A stretch of 64,000 nucleotides of DNA. Source: AC-32 sp963716865. GTDB taxonomy: Bacteria; Actinomycetota; Thermoleophilia; Gaiellales; Gaiellaceae. The stretch is from NCBI GenBank assembly GCA_963716865.1, contig CAVQUF010000003.1:434001-498000 (forward strand), written 5' to 3'. Under the pieces are notes generated by a model, which was not told the origin of the DNA, ran no database searches, and saw nothing but the letters and a program-made list of their open reading frames with translations. Each line of letters starts with the position of its first letter. Positions within the stretch are counted from its first letter, which is position 1. Shown in pieces: positions 6,384 through 14,251 of this stretch. A program made the translations under genes and the position numbers.

Positions 6384-8210
6384 GTGCGCGACGAGTTGAG
6401 ACCGGTCGTCGCCCTGTGCGTCGTCTCGCTCGTGGCCGCCGTCGTTCCCGGCTCTGCGGCGGCCGCAACGCCCTCGATCTCGTCATCGGTGGACGGAATC
6501 GCCGGGAACAACGGGTGGTGGAGGGGCAGCACGCACGGAAACAACGTGATCCTGCACTGGACCGTCACCGCCAACCCGCCGCTCACGAATTCGAGCGGGT
6601 GCGAACCCGCCATCACGATCCCGGGCCCGAGCACCGGTGTGACCAAGACCTGCACAGCTACCAACGACGACGGCACGTCCTCGTCGCCGAAGACCGTCAA
6701 GATTGACGCCGATCCGCCCACGGGCTTGGGCGTGGCACCGGCTCGCTCTCCCGACGCGAACGGCTGGTACAACCATTCGGTCGGCCTCACTTGGAGCGGC
6801 AGCGACGCGACCTCCGGGATCGCGGGCTGCACCTCGTCCATCTACTCCGGGCCGGACGACGCCACCGCCTCGGGCTCGGGCAACTGCCAGGACAACGCCG
6901 GGAACTCCACGTCCAAGACGTTTGCCTTCGAGTACGACGCGACGCCTCCACAGGTCAACGCCGGGACTCCCGCGCGTGGGCCGAGCGGGGCCGGCTGGTA
7001 CACGAGTCCCGTGACGATCACGTGGAGCGGTGCGGACCCGGTGTCGGGCATCGCAAGCTGCACGTCGACGACCTACTCAGGCCCGGACGACGCAACGATC
7101 TCGGTTGCAGGCTCGTGTGAGAACAACGCCGGCAAGGCCGCCTCCGGCCCCGCGTTCGCGCTCAAGTACGACTCGACGCCGCCGCACGTCAACGGCGGGA
7201 CTCCCGGGCGCGCACCGGACGGGAACGGGTGGTACTCGCATCCGGTCACGATCACGTGGAGCGGCACCGACGCGACATCCGGGATCGCCGGCTGCACCTC
7301 GGCGAGCTACTCCGGCCCCGACAGCGCGGCGGCCTCGATCCCGGGCGGCACCTGCCACGACGAGGCGGGCAACGCGGCCACCGGACCCGGGTTCGGCCTG
7401 AAGTACGACGCGACTCCGCCCCACGTCACGGGCGCGACCCCGAGCCGCGCACCGGACGAGAACGGCTGGTACACGCACCCGGTGACGATCTCGTGGAAGG
7501 GCACCGACGCGCTGTCCGGGATCGCGAGCTGCACGTCGGCGGCCTACTCCGGGCGGGCCAACGCGACGGCCAAGGCGACCGGCACCTGCCGCGACAGGGC
7601 CGGCAACGTCGCGTCCGGCTCGTTCACGCTCAAGTACGACGCGACTGCGCCGACGCTCTCGAAGCTCGGCGTCACGAGCCGCGCGGCCTCGGACGTCGTC
7701 CGCTGGACGTCCACGAGCCCCGCCGACGAGATCGTCGTCAAGCGCCGGGCGCGCGGCAGCCAGGACCAGCAGGTCGTCTTCCAGGGCACCGGCTCCCGGT
7801 TCGTCGACAGGAAGATCCAGAGCGGGATCGAGTACGAGTACGCGATCCAGAGCACCGACCAGGCGGGGAACGTCTCGAAGACGGCCACCGTCGCCGGGTT
7901 GCCCAAGGTCCTCACCCTCCGCCCGATGCCGTACGTCCCGCGGGCCGCGGCGAAGCCGATCCTGCGCTGGGACGCGATCCGCGGTGCTAGCTACTACCAC
8001 GTCCAGCTCTTCCGCGGCTCCAGGCGAATCCTCGCCGCGTGGCCGAGCAAGCGCCAGCTCGGGCTCGCGGGTTCGTGGAAGTGGGCGAGCCGCCGCTACA
8101 AGCTCAGCCCCGGCCGCTACCGCTGGTACGTCTGGGCGGGACTCGGCAAGCGCTCCTTCGCCCGCTACCACTCGATCGGCAGCGCCCGCTTCATCGTTCC
8201 GCCGGGCTAG
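6384..8210 (+). CDS. Secreted multi-domain protein, four-repeat paralog
   Basis: 608 residues from GTG 6384, four bases after the preceding paralog and surely co-transcribed. Signal peptide at residues 1-28 (VVSLVAAVVPGSAAAA). The same N-terminal Ig-like domain is followed by four tandem copies (about residues 113-420) of a 75-79 residue unit beginning TPP, with GWYxxPV, W-x-G, SGIxxC, YSG and a second Cys before an AGN turn. A fibronectin-III-like domain and the same C-terminal HVQLFRGSRRIL domain follow. Cysteine spacing suggests one disulfide per unit. Expansion from one to four units is the main difference from its neighbour. Surface adhesion or polymer binding is inferred; the protein is not assigned to a named family. 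Confidence 0.75.
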   Translation: MRDELRPVVALCVVSLVAAVVPGSAAAATPSISSSVDGIAGNNGWWRGSTHGNNVILHWTVTANPPLTNSSGCEPAITIPGPSTGVTKTCTATNDDGTSSSPKTVKIDADPPTGLGVAPARSPDANGWYNHSVGLTWSGSDATSGIAGCTSSIYSGPDDATASGSGNCQDNAGNSTSKTFAFEYDATPPQVNAGTPARGPSGAGWYTSPVTITWSGADPVSGIASCTSTTYSGPDDATISVAGSCENNAGKAASGPAFALKYDSTPPHVNGGTPGRAPDGNGWYSHPVTITWSGTDATSGIAGCTSASYSGPDSAAASIPGGTCHDEAGNAATGPGFGLKYDATPPHVTGATPSRAPDENGWYTHPVTISWKGTDALSGIASCTSAAYSGRANATAKATGTCRDRAGNVASGSFTLKYDATAPTLSKLGVTSRAASDVVRWTSTSPADEIVVKRRARGSQDQQVVFQGTGSRFVDRKIQSGIEYEYAIQSTDQAGNVSKTATVAGLPKVLTLRPMPYVPRAAAKPILRWDAIRGASYYHVQLFRGSRRILAAWPSKRQLGLAGSWKWASRRYKLSPGRYRWYVWAGLGKRSFARYHSIGSARFIVPPG

Positions 8211-8253
8211 CGGTTAGGATCGCGGCTCGGAATCGAGCGACGGGAGGAGCCCA

Positions 8254-8817
8254 ATGAACGCGATCGCAGGGATTGACGCCGCCCGGGAGCGGTGGAACGT
8301 GCTGGAGCATCCTTTCTACGCGCGCTGGGAGCGCGGCGAGCTCACACACGAGGAGCTTGCGCGCTACGCGGGCGAGTACCGCCACGCGGTCGTCGCGCTA
8401 GCACGGGCGGCGCGCACGGCGAGGCTGCACGCCGAGGAAGAGGCCACGCACATCTCGCTCTGGGACGACTTCGCCGCCGCGCTCGGCACTGAGACGCACG
8501 AGCCGCTGCCCGAGACGCGCTGCTGCTCGTCCGCCTGGGCCGCGGCCGACGACGAGCTCGGCGCCACTGCGATCCTCTACGCGATCGAGTCGGGGCAGCC
8601 GGAGATCTCGACGACGAAGCTCCGCGGGCTCGTCCGGCATTACGGCTTCGAGCCGGGCTCGGACGCGACCGCGTACTTCGAGCTTCACGCCACGCGCGAC
8701 CACGAGCACGCGGCCGAGGCGCGCGCGCAGCTCGACGGCCGCGAGGACCAGCGGCTCGTCTCGCTCGCCGAGTCGGCGCTCGCCGGCAACTGGGCGCTGC
8801 TCGACGGCGTCTCGTAG
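8254..8817 (+). CDS. TenA/PqqC-like (heme oxygenase-fold) protein
   Basis: 187 residues from ATG 8254 with GGGAGG upstream. The N-terminal pattern, including HPFYARWERGELTHEELARY and AGEYRHAVVALA, is typical of the TENA/THI-4/PQQC fold. That all-helical family includes thiaminase II, PqqC and di-iron oxidases such as CADD. Histidines and acidic residues that could bind metal are present (EYRHAV, HAEEEATHISLW, LVRHYGF, HATRDHEHAAEA), favouring a metal-binding CADD/PqqC-type enzyme over TenA. There are no thiamine or PQQ genes nearby, so the substrate is unknown. It stands alone on this strand, convergent with the small DUF2007-like gene. Confidence 0.75.
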   Translation: MNAIAGIDAARERWNVLEHPFYARWERGELTHEELARYAGEYRHAVVALARAARTARLHAEEEATHISLWDDFAAALGTETHEPLPETRCCSSAWAAADDELGATAILYAIESGQPEISTTKLRGLVRHYGFEPGSDATAYFELHATRDHEHAAEARAQLDGREDQRLVSLAESALAGNWALLDGVS

Positions 8818-8892
8818 TTCGCCGGTGACCGAGGCGCAGCTCCGCCGCGAGTTCCGCGAGTGGTGGAACGTCCGCGAGGAGCCGGCGCCGGG

Positions 8893-9141
8893 CTAGGACC
8901 CGGCGTCGTCCGGGAGCGGGCCTGCCTGCTGCTGCTCCGCCAGGACCTCGCGCGCGCGCTCGAGCTGGTCCTCCGGCACGAGGATCTCGCGGGCGCCGAT
9001 CACCGGCATCCCCACACCGATCGCACCGCCGGTGTTCGTCAGCCGCTGGGCGCACGGGATGCCGGCCTCCTCGAGCAGCGAGCAGAGAAGGTCGGCCAGG
9101 ACCTCGTTCGGCACGACGTCGAGAACGGCGAACTCTTCCAC
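8893..9141 (-). CDS. DUF2007-type putative signal-transducing protein
   Basis: 82 residues from ATG 9141. The N-terminal pattern VLDVVPNEVLADLLCSLLEE, followed by AGIPCAQ and a C-terminal IGAREILVPEDQLERAREVL, matches the small DUF2007 domain, in which pairs of short alpha/beta units are thought to bind regulatory ligands or partners. Length is normal for a one-domain member. It follows the ABC ATPase gene by 14 bases on the same strand, so it may be co-transcribed with the importer. No biochemical role can be stated. Confidence 0.75.
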   Translation of the reverse strand: MEEFAVLDVVPNEVLADLLCSLLEEAGIPCAQRLTNTGGAIGVGMPVIGAREILVPEDQLERAREVLAEQQQAGPLPDDAGS

Positions 9142-9155
9142 AGGCGCAGTATCGC

Positions 9156-9911
9156 CTACAGCCGCCCGGCCTCGACGATCCGCCGGAGGAACTGACGCGT
9201 TCGCACTTCCTTCGGGTCGCCGAAGATCTGCTCGGGCGGGCCCTGCTCGAGGATCCGGCCTTCGTCGAGGAAGCAGACCCGGTTCGCGATGTCGCGCGCG
9301 AAGCTCATCTCATGCGTCGCGATCAGCATCGTCATGCCCGCCTCGGCGAGCTCGCGGATCACGTTCAGCACCTCGGCCACGAGCTCCGGATCGAGCGCGC
9401 TCGTGACCTCGTCGAGCAGCATCAGCCCGGGCTGCATCGCAAGCGCCCGCACGATCGCGACGCGCTGCTGCTGGCCTCCCGAGAGGCGGTCGGGGTACTC
9501 GTCGCTCTTTTCGGCGAGGCCGAAGCGCCCGAGGAGCTCGATCGCCTCGGCGTCGGCCTCGGCCGCCGACTTGTGCAGGACCTTCCTCGGCGCAAGGGTC
9601 ACGTTCCGCAGCACGCTCATGTGCGGGAAGAGGTTGTACGCCTGGAAGACGATCCCGATCCCGCGGCGAACCCGGTTGACGTCGACGCTGGGCTGCGTGA
9701 TCTCCTCGCCTCGGAGCAGGATCCGGCCCGCGTCGATCGGCTCGAGCAGGTTCACGCACCTGAGCAGGGTCGACTTCCCGGAGCCCGAGGCGCCGATCAG
9801 GCAGAAGACCTCGTGCTCGCCCACGTCGAGGTCGACGCCCTTCAGCACCTCGTTCTCGCCGAACGACTTGCGGACCGACTCGAGCCGGAGGGCTGCCCCG
9901 TTCGCGCTCAC
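9156..9911 (-). CDS. Polar amino acid-type ABC importer ATP-binding protein
   Basis: About 251 residues from GTG 9911, which overlaps the permease stop as GTGA; the longer frame is out of step with the permease coding sequence. Walker A is GASGSGKST, the Q-loop follows VFQAYNLFPHMSV, the signature is LSGGQQQRVAIVRAL, Walker B is LMLLDEVTSALDPE, and the switch His is in IATHEM. It belongs to the GlnQ/HisP family, which energises uptake of polar amino acids. Gene order binding protein-permease-ATPase, downstream of the LLM oxidoreductase and amidohydrolase, suggests that the cargo is a pyrimidine-derived or carbamoyl amino acid rather than glutamine. That cargo assignment is inferred from context. 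Confidence 0.9.
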   Translation of the reverse strand: MSANGAALRLESVRKSFGENEVLKGVDLDVGEHEVFCLIGASGSGKSTLLRCVNLLEPIDAGRILLRGEEITQPSVDVNRVRRGIGIVFQAYNLFPHMSVLRNVTLAPRKVLHKSAAEADAEAIELLGRFGLAEKSDEYPDRLSGGQQQRVAIVRALAMQPGLMLLDEVTSALDPELVAEVLNVIRELAEAGMTMLIATHEMSFARDIANRVCFLDEGRILEQGPPEQIFGDPKEVRTRQFLRRIVEAGRL

Positions 9912-10765
9912 CGGGCGCCTCCGGCGAGCTGGCTCTTGCGCTCGCGCGCGATCAGCCAGTCGGTCAGGCGCGCGAGCGGGATCGTCAGGAGGATGAAGAA
10001 GCATGCGGTGCACACGTACGGCGTGTAGTTGAACGTCGCGGCCACGTCGATCTGCGACTGGCGAAACGCCTCGACCGGTCCGATCAGCGCGACCAGCGCG
10101 GTGTCCTTCGTCAGGCCGATGAAGTCGTTCAGGAGCGGCGGGATCACCCGGCGGACAGCCTGAGGGACGATCACGAACCGCAGCGTCTTGACCCGGGAGA
10201 GCCCGAGTGACCGCGCCGCCGCCTCCTGGCTCGCGTGCACCGACTCGATCCCAGCGCGGTACACCTCGGCCACGTACGCCGAGTAGACGAGCACGAGCGC
10301 GACGATGCCCCAGAACAGCGGGTCGACCGGCACCCAGGAAAGCTGCAGGGCGGGGGCGCCGAACCCGAGGATGTAGATCACGAGGATCGTCGGCACCCCA
10401 CGGAAGAGGTCCGTGTAGATGACCGCCAACCCCCGGATCGGGAAGAACACCGGTCCCGGAAGCCCACGCAGGATCGCGATCAGAAGCGCGAAGACGAGGA
10501 TGAAGACCTCGGCGATCAGGAAGATCCGGATGTTCAGCAGGAAGGCTTGGGCGATCTCCGGCAGGGAGTCGACAAAGATCTGGCGGTTGAAGAACGCCTT
10601 CTTGACGTCGGACCAGCCAGACGACGTGAGCACGACGAAGACGACGAGCCCAACGAGCACGAGGGTGCTCGCGAGCGCGATCCAGACGCTGCGCTGCCCT
10701 CCGCCGGAGCCCTTCAGGTCGCCCAGGATCCTCGAGCCGCGGCCGGGATCCGAGCCGACGCTCAC
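9908..10765 (-). CDS. Polar amino acid-type ABC importer permease
   Basis: 285 residues from ATG 10765. A first hydrophobic helix (WIALASTLVLVGLVVFVVL) precedes the HisM/GlnP-type core with about five helices. The EAA loop that docks on the ATPase is visible (QEAAARSLGLSRVKTLRFVI, then PQAVRRVIPPLLND). Gly/Pro-rich FRGVPTILVIYI is typical of the family. It overlaps the ATPase start by four bases and follows the binding-protein gene by ten bases, so the three form one transcription unit. A single permease gene implies a homodimeric channel. Confidence 0.9.
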   Translation of the reverse strand: MSVGSDPGRGSRILGDLKGSGGGQRSVWIALASTLVLVGLVVFVVLTSSGWSDVKKAFFNRQIFVDSLPEIAQAFLLNIRIFLIAEVFILVFALLIAILRGLPGPVFFPIRGLAVIYTDLFRGVPTILVIYILGFGAPALQLSWVPVDPLFWGIVALVLVYSAYVAEVYRAGIESVHASQEAAARSLGLSRVKTLRFVIVPQAVRRVIPPLLNDFIGLTKDTALVALIGPVEAFRQSQIDVAATFNYTPYVCTACFFILLTIPLARLTDWLIARERKSQLAGGAR

Positions 10766-10775
10766 CCGCTGAGCG

Positions 10776-11684
10776 CTACTTCAGGACGGGGGCGCCCGCG
10801 TTCGAGATCCACTTGTTCTGCAGCTGCTTCAGCGTCCCGTTCGCCCTGAGCGTCGCCAGCGCCTTGTTCACGCACGTGACGAGGCTGTTGCCCTTCGCGA
10901 AGACCGCCCCGAAGTGGTCGCCGCCGCCGATGGTCGGGAAGCTGCCGACGACGACGCTGTTCGGGACCTCCTCGGCCCCGGTGATGATGAACGCCGTCGG
11001 CAGGTCGACCACGATCCCGTCGATGCCGCCGGTCTTGAGGCCCGAGTTGACGTCGTTCGAGTTGTTGTAGACGGCGGGCTGCTTGTCCGGCTTGATGTTC
11101 TTGACGATGTAGTTGTAGCTCGTGGTCCCGACCTGCGCGCCGAGCTTGTACTTCTTCAGGTCGGCCAGGGTCTTCGCCTTCGTGATCGGCGTTCCCTTGA
11201 TCGCGACGAGCGCCTGATTCGTGTCGTAGTAGGAGTCACTGAAGGCCACGCTCTTCTTGCGCGCGGCCGTGACCGAGACCTCGTTCACGTCGAAGTCGTA
11301 GTTCTTCGGGCCCGGTTTGAACAGCTGCTCGAAGGGGACGACGACCCACTTGATCCCGCTCGCCGCGAACCCGAGCTGCTTGGCAACGGCGTATGCGACC
11401 GCGCTCTCGTAGCCCTTCTGCGTCGTCGGGTCGTTGAACTTCCAGGTCGAGCCCTTCGGCGTACCGCCGGCGAACCAGGGGTTGAAGGCCGGGTTGTCGG
11501 TGGCGACCGTCAGCTGCCCTTTCTTGACCAGGTTCAGCTGGTCCGGTGCGCACGAAGCCGCTCCGGTACTGGTTCCCGTGGCGCTCTTGCTGGAGCTCGA
11601 GCCGCCGCAGCCCGCGGCGACCGCGGAGAGCAGCGCGACCAGCGTCGCCGCAACGATCCATCTCGCGAGTCGCAGGCCGCTCAC
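10776..11684 (-). CDS. Family 3 extracellular solute-binding lipoprotein
   Basis: 302 residues from GTG 11684, taken because it places basic residues directly before the hydrophobic signal (LARWIVAATLVALLSA); GTG 11702 is a longer alternative. The lipobox AVAAGC gives a lipid-modified Cys. The mature protein has the family-3 pattern LTVATDNPAFNPWFAGGT, with two lobes rich in Lys/Asp and a C-terminal region including LVTCVNKALATLRANGTL. It captures a small polar ligand outside the membrane and feeds the permease downstream. The preceding gene, the LLM oxidoreductase, ends 38 bases upstream. Confidence 0.9.
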   Translation of the reverse strand: MSGLRLARWIVAATLVALLSAVAAGCGGSSSSKSATGTSTGAASCAPDQLNLVKKGQLTVATDNPAFNPWFAGGTPKGSTWKFNDPTTQKGYESAVAYAVAKQLGFAASGIKWVVVPFEQLFKPGPKNYDFDVNEVSVTAARKKSVAFSDSYYDTNQALVAIKGTPITKAKTLADLKKYKLGAQVGTTSYNYIVKNIKPDKQPAVYNNSNDVNSGLKTGGIDGIVVDLPTAFIITGAEEVPNSVVVGSFPTIGGGDHFGAVFAKGNSLVTCVNKALATLRANGTLKQLQNKWISNAGAPVLK

Positions 11685-11722
11685 CGCGGGTGAGGCTAAC
11701 ACGGCGCGACGGTGCCGGGCGG

Positions 11723-12742
11723 CTAGGCGGCAACGCCCGAGAAGCCCGGGATCACGTCGCTCCCGTAGGCGGCGAGCGTCTCGTCCGCCTTCTCGGTCAT
11801 GAGGTAGATGTCGAACTGGTCGACGCCGACCGACTCGAGCTCCTGCAGCTTCGCGGTGATCTGCTCGCTCGAGCCGAGGACGCAGAACCGGTCGCAGATC
11901 TCGTCGGTGACGAACTCACCGTGCGCCGCGCCCACGCGGCTGTGGTCCTTGTAGTCGTAGAACTTCCGCGCCTTGACGTAGTCGGTCAGCGCGCTCGGGA
12001 TCTCGTCGGAGTTCTCGCCGTAGCGCTCGATCAGATCCATGACGTGGTTCGAGACCATCGCCGGGAACCAGCGCACCTGGTCGCGCGCCTCGGCGAGGTC
12101 GTCCGAGACGTGGCTCGGGGCGCAGACGATGCACTGGAGCGCAGTCGGGTCGCGGCCGGCCTCCTCGGCGGCCTTGCGGGCCGTGTCCATGATCCACTGG
12201 ATGATCTGCGGGTCAGCGAGCTGGATGATCACGCCGTCGCCGACGCGGCCGGCGACGCCGAGCGCGCGGGGGCCGTAGCCGGCGACGTGCATCGGGATCT
12301 CGGGCAGCTCCTTGCGCACCCACTTCAGCTCGAGCTCCTTGCCGTTCCACTCGACCACGCGACCGTTCATCAGGTCCTTGATCATCCGCAGCCGCCGCTC
12401 GAACTCGTCCACCGTGACCGGCTTGAGGCCGACCACGCGGCGCGACGAGTCACCGCGGCCGATGCCCATGACCATGCGGCCGTCCGTGGTGTCGTGCGTG
12501 GTCGCGTACCAGCTCGCCGTGATCGTCGGGTCGCGGATGCCGGGATTCGTGACGCAGTGTCCGAGCTTGAGCGTCTCCGTCTGCACTCCTGCGATCGCGA
12601 GCAGGGCGTAGCTCTCCTGCCAGAGGATGTGCGAGTCGTAGGTCCAGCCGTACTCGAAGCCGAGGCTCTCGCCCCTCTGCATCAGCTCGACGAGCCGCGT
12701 GTACGGCGGGTCCGGCAGGACGGTGACTCCGAAGCTCAGCAT
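11723..12742 (-). CDS. Luciferase-like (Mer-type) F420/flavin oxidoreductase
   Basis: 339 residues from ATG 12742, preceded by GGGAGG. The TIM-barrel luciferase-like pattern is clear: MLSFGVTVLPDPPYTRLVEL, GFEYGWTYDSH, LKLGHCVTNPGIRDP, MVMGIGRGDSSRR, then IPMHVAGYGPRALGVAGRVG. The Mer-like GHCVTNP and GIGRGDS segments favour coenzyme F420 or FMN rather than luciferase chemistry. It lies between an N-carbamoyl amidohydrolase and an importer, all on one strand, and near dihydropyrimidinase. No dihydropyrimidine dehydrogenase is present in the window, so reduction or other attack on the pyrimidine ring is a possible role. This is inference. A perfect palindrome lies 79-95 bp upstream of its start. 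Confidence 0.85.
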   Translation of the reverse strand: MLSFGVTVLPDPPYTRLVELMQRGESLGFEYGWTYDSHILWQESYALLAIAGVQTETLKLGHCVTNPGIRDPTITASWYATTHDTTDGRMVMGIGRGDSSRRVVGLKPVTVDEFERRLRMIKDLMNGRVVEWNGKELELKWVRKELPEIPMHVAGYGPRALGVAGRVGDGVIIQLADPQIIQWIMDTARKAAEEAGRDPTALQCIVCAPSHVSDDLAEARDQVRWFPAMVSNHVMDLIERYGENSDEIPSALTDYVKARKFYDYKDHSRVGAAHGEFVTDEICDRFCVLGSSEQITAKLQELESVGVDQFDIYLMTEKADETLAAYGSDVIPGFSGVAA

Positions 12743-12820
12743 GGACGCCTCCCGGTCGTGGGCGGGTTGAGCATAACGCCCGGTCCTCGCCCGCACCCCT
12801 GAAGGCGCGGACCCCGACTT

Positions 12821-12837
12821 AGTAACAGACTGTTACT
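12821..12837. promoter_or_regulatory. Perfect 17-bp palindrome upstream of the LLM oxidoreductase
   Basis: AGTAACAGACTGTTACT is perfectly symmetric about its central A. It lies in the gap between the amidohydrolase stop and the LLM gene. The inner 14 bases TAACAGACTGTTAC recur exactly before the aminotransferase at 21.0 kb, strongly suggesting an operator for one regulator. A candidate -10 (TATGCT, minus strand 12775-12770) lies downstream. Confidence 0.65.
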
Positions 12838-12857
12838 TGGAGAAGGACGCGCCTTGG

Positions 12858-14099
12858 CTAGCCGGCCGCGACGCGGGCGATCGTCTTGTCGGCCAGGCGG
12901 TCGAGGGCCTGGACGGAGAGCTCGAGGTGCTCTTCCTTCGTGTCCTCGAGCTTCGTGTGCGAGAGGCCGCGCAGGCTCTGGACGAACAGCATCACTGTGG
13001 GGACGCCGGCGCGGGAGACCTCGGCCGCGTCGTGGAGCGGCCCGCTCGGGAGATGGTGCGAGCGGCCCGCGACCTCGCTCACCGACTCGTCGGCCAGCGC
13101 GATCAGCGCCTCGTCGAACAGGATCGGCTCGATGTTCCAGATCCGGTCCCAGGCGACCTCGATGTCCTCCTCCTCGGCGAAGCGCTGCGACGCGGCCCTG
13201 GCCTCGTCCAGCATTCCGGCGAGCGTCGGTGCGTCGAGGTGGCGCTGGTCGAGCAGGCACTCCGCCGTCTCGACCACCGAGGTCACGATCCCGGGCTTCG
13301 TGACGACGCCGCCCATCGTGCACACCGCGCCCTCGCCGGTCCGCTTCGCGATCTCCCGGATCTCGAGCTCGAGCTTGGCCGCGCCTGCGAGCGCGTCGCG
13401 GCGCCTGTCCATCGGCGTCGAGCCCGCGTGAGCGGCCTGGCCAGTGAACGTGACCAGGTTGCGCTCGACTCCGAAGGTACCGAGCACCACGCCGAGCGGC
13501 AGCTCGAGCGACTCCAGGACGGGCCCCTGCTCGATGTGCAGCTCGAGGTAGGCCGCGGCGCTCTCGAGCTGGCGCCGAGCCTCGAGCGCCCGGTCGAGCT
13601 CGACGCCGTGCGCGCCGATCGCCTCCGGAAGCGAGATCCCGTCGGCATCGCGACGCTCGCGCAGCTCGTCCTGGTCGGCCATCGAGCCCGCCGCGGCAGA
13701 GGAGCCGAACAGCGAGCGGCCGAACCGCGCGCCTTCCTCGTCCGCCCAGTTCACGAGGCGGACGGTCGCCGCGGGCTCTCCGTCCTCAGCAAGACGGCGA
13801 ACGACCTCGACCCCGGCCACCACGTTCAGCGCCCCGTCGAGCCAGCCGCCGTTCGGCACCGAGTCGATGTGCCCGCCGATCAGCACCGCGCGCTCGCTCG
13901 CTCCGCGCAGCGTCCACCACTGGTTCCCCGCTTCGTCGACCTCGTGGTCGAGCGGCAGCCCATCGAGCTTCCCGCGCAGCCAGGCCCGTGCGACAACCCA
14001 CGTGTCCGTCCATGCGACCCGCTGCGCGCCGTCCGCGTTCCCCGTCAGCTCGCGCAGCTCCTTCAGCTCAGCGACCGTGCGGCTGGGAGACAGAGGCAT
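12858..14099 (-). CDS. Zn-dependent N-carbamoyl amidohydrolase (beta-ureidopropionase type)
   Basis: 413 residues from ATG 14099. The earlier ATG 14111 overlaps a TATGCT that sits seven bases before 14099, suggesting a leaderless transcript. M20-family hydantoinase/carbamoylase motifs: GGHIDS with H77 and D79, GGWLDGALN with D88, NWADEEGARFG with E121/E122, LHIEQGP with H188, and AAHAGSTPMDRRRDAL in the lid domain. The family hydrolyses N-carbamoyl-beta-alanine or N-carbamoyl amino acids, or allantoate, releasing ammonia and carbon dioxide. Divergence from dihydropyrimidinase across a 150-bp gap supports step three of reductive pyrimidine breakdown. The exact substrate cannot be fixed from sequence. 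Confidence 0.88.
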   Translation of the reverse strand: MPLSPSRTVAELKELRELTGNADGAQRVAWTDTWVVARAWLRGKLDGLPLDHEVDEAGNQWWTLRGASERAVLIGGHIDSVPNGGWLDGALNVVAGVEVVRRLAEDGEPAATVRLVNWADEEGARFGRSLFGSSAAAGSMADQDELRERRDADGISLPEAIGAHGVELDRALEARRQLESAAAYLELHIEQGPVLESLELPLGVVLGTFGVERNLVTFTGQAAHAGSTPMDRRRDALAGAAKLELEIREIAKRTGEGAVCTMGGVVTKPGIVTSVVETAECLLDQRHLDAPTLAGMLDEARAASQRFAEEEDIEVAWDRIWNIEPILFDEALIALADESVSEVAGRSHHLPSGPLHDAAEVSRAGVPTVMLFVQSLRGLSHTKLEDTKEEHLELSVQALDRLADKTIARVAAG

Positions 14100-14172
14100 G
14101 AAACCGAGCATAGAACGCTCCGTTGAGGTGGGCTCGATGTTCGTGCCTCCTACCTCGCGCGGCAGATGGACG

Positions 14173-14222
14173 CCCGGGCAAGCCCGCGCGTCCTCTATGT
14201 CGGCGTCGCAAGCGAACGCCTT
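14173..14222 (+). repeat. Dispersed double-hairpin repeat, copy A
   Basis: First of three copies in the window. A CGGG-CAAG-CCCG hairpin is followed by TCGGCGTCGCAAGCGAACGCCT, a second hairpin with TCGC/GCGA and GGCG/CGCC arms around a bulged A. It lies just upstream of dihydropyrimidinase and abuts a possible -10 (TAGACT). Confidence 0.6.
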
Positions 14223-14251
14223 AGACTCGTTCTCGAGCGAAGGAGGTTGCG

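Noticed and set aside
8825..8896. 23-residue frame from GTG 8825 after the TenA-like gene
   Set aside because: Too short, no ribosome site, and it overlaps the end of the convergent DUF2007 gene. It may be a gene remnant, but I cannot support it.
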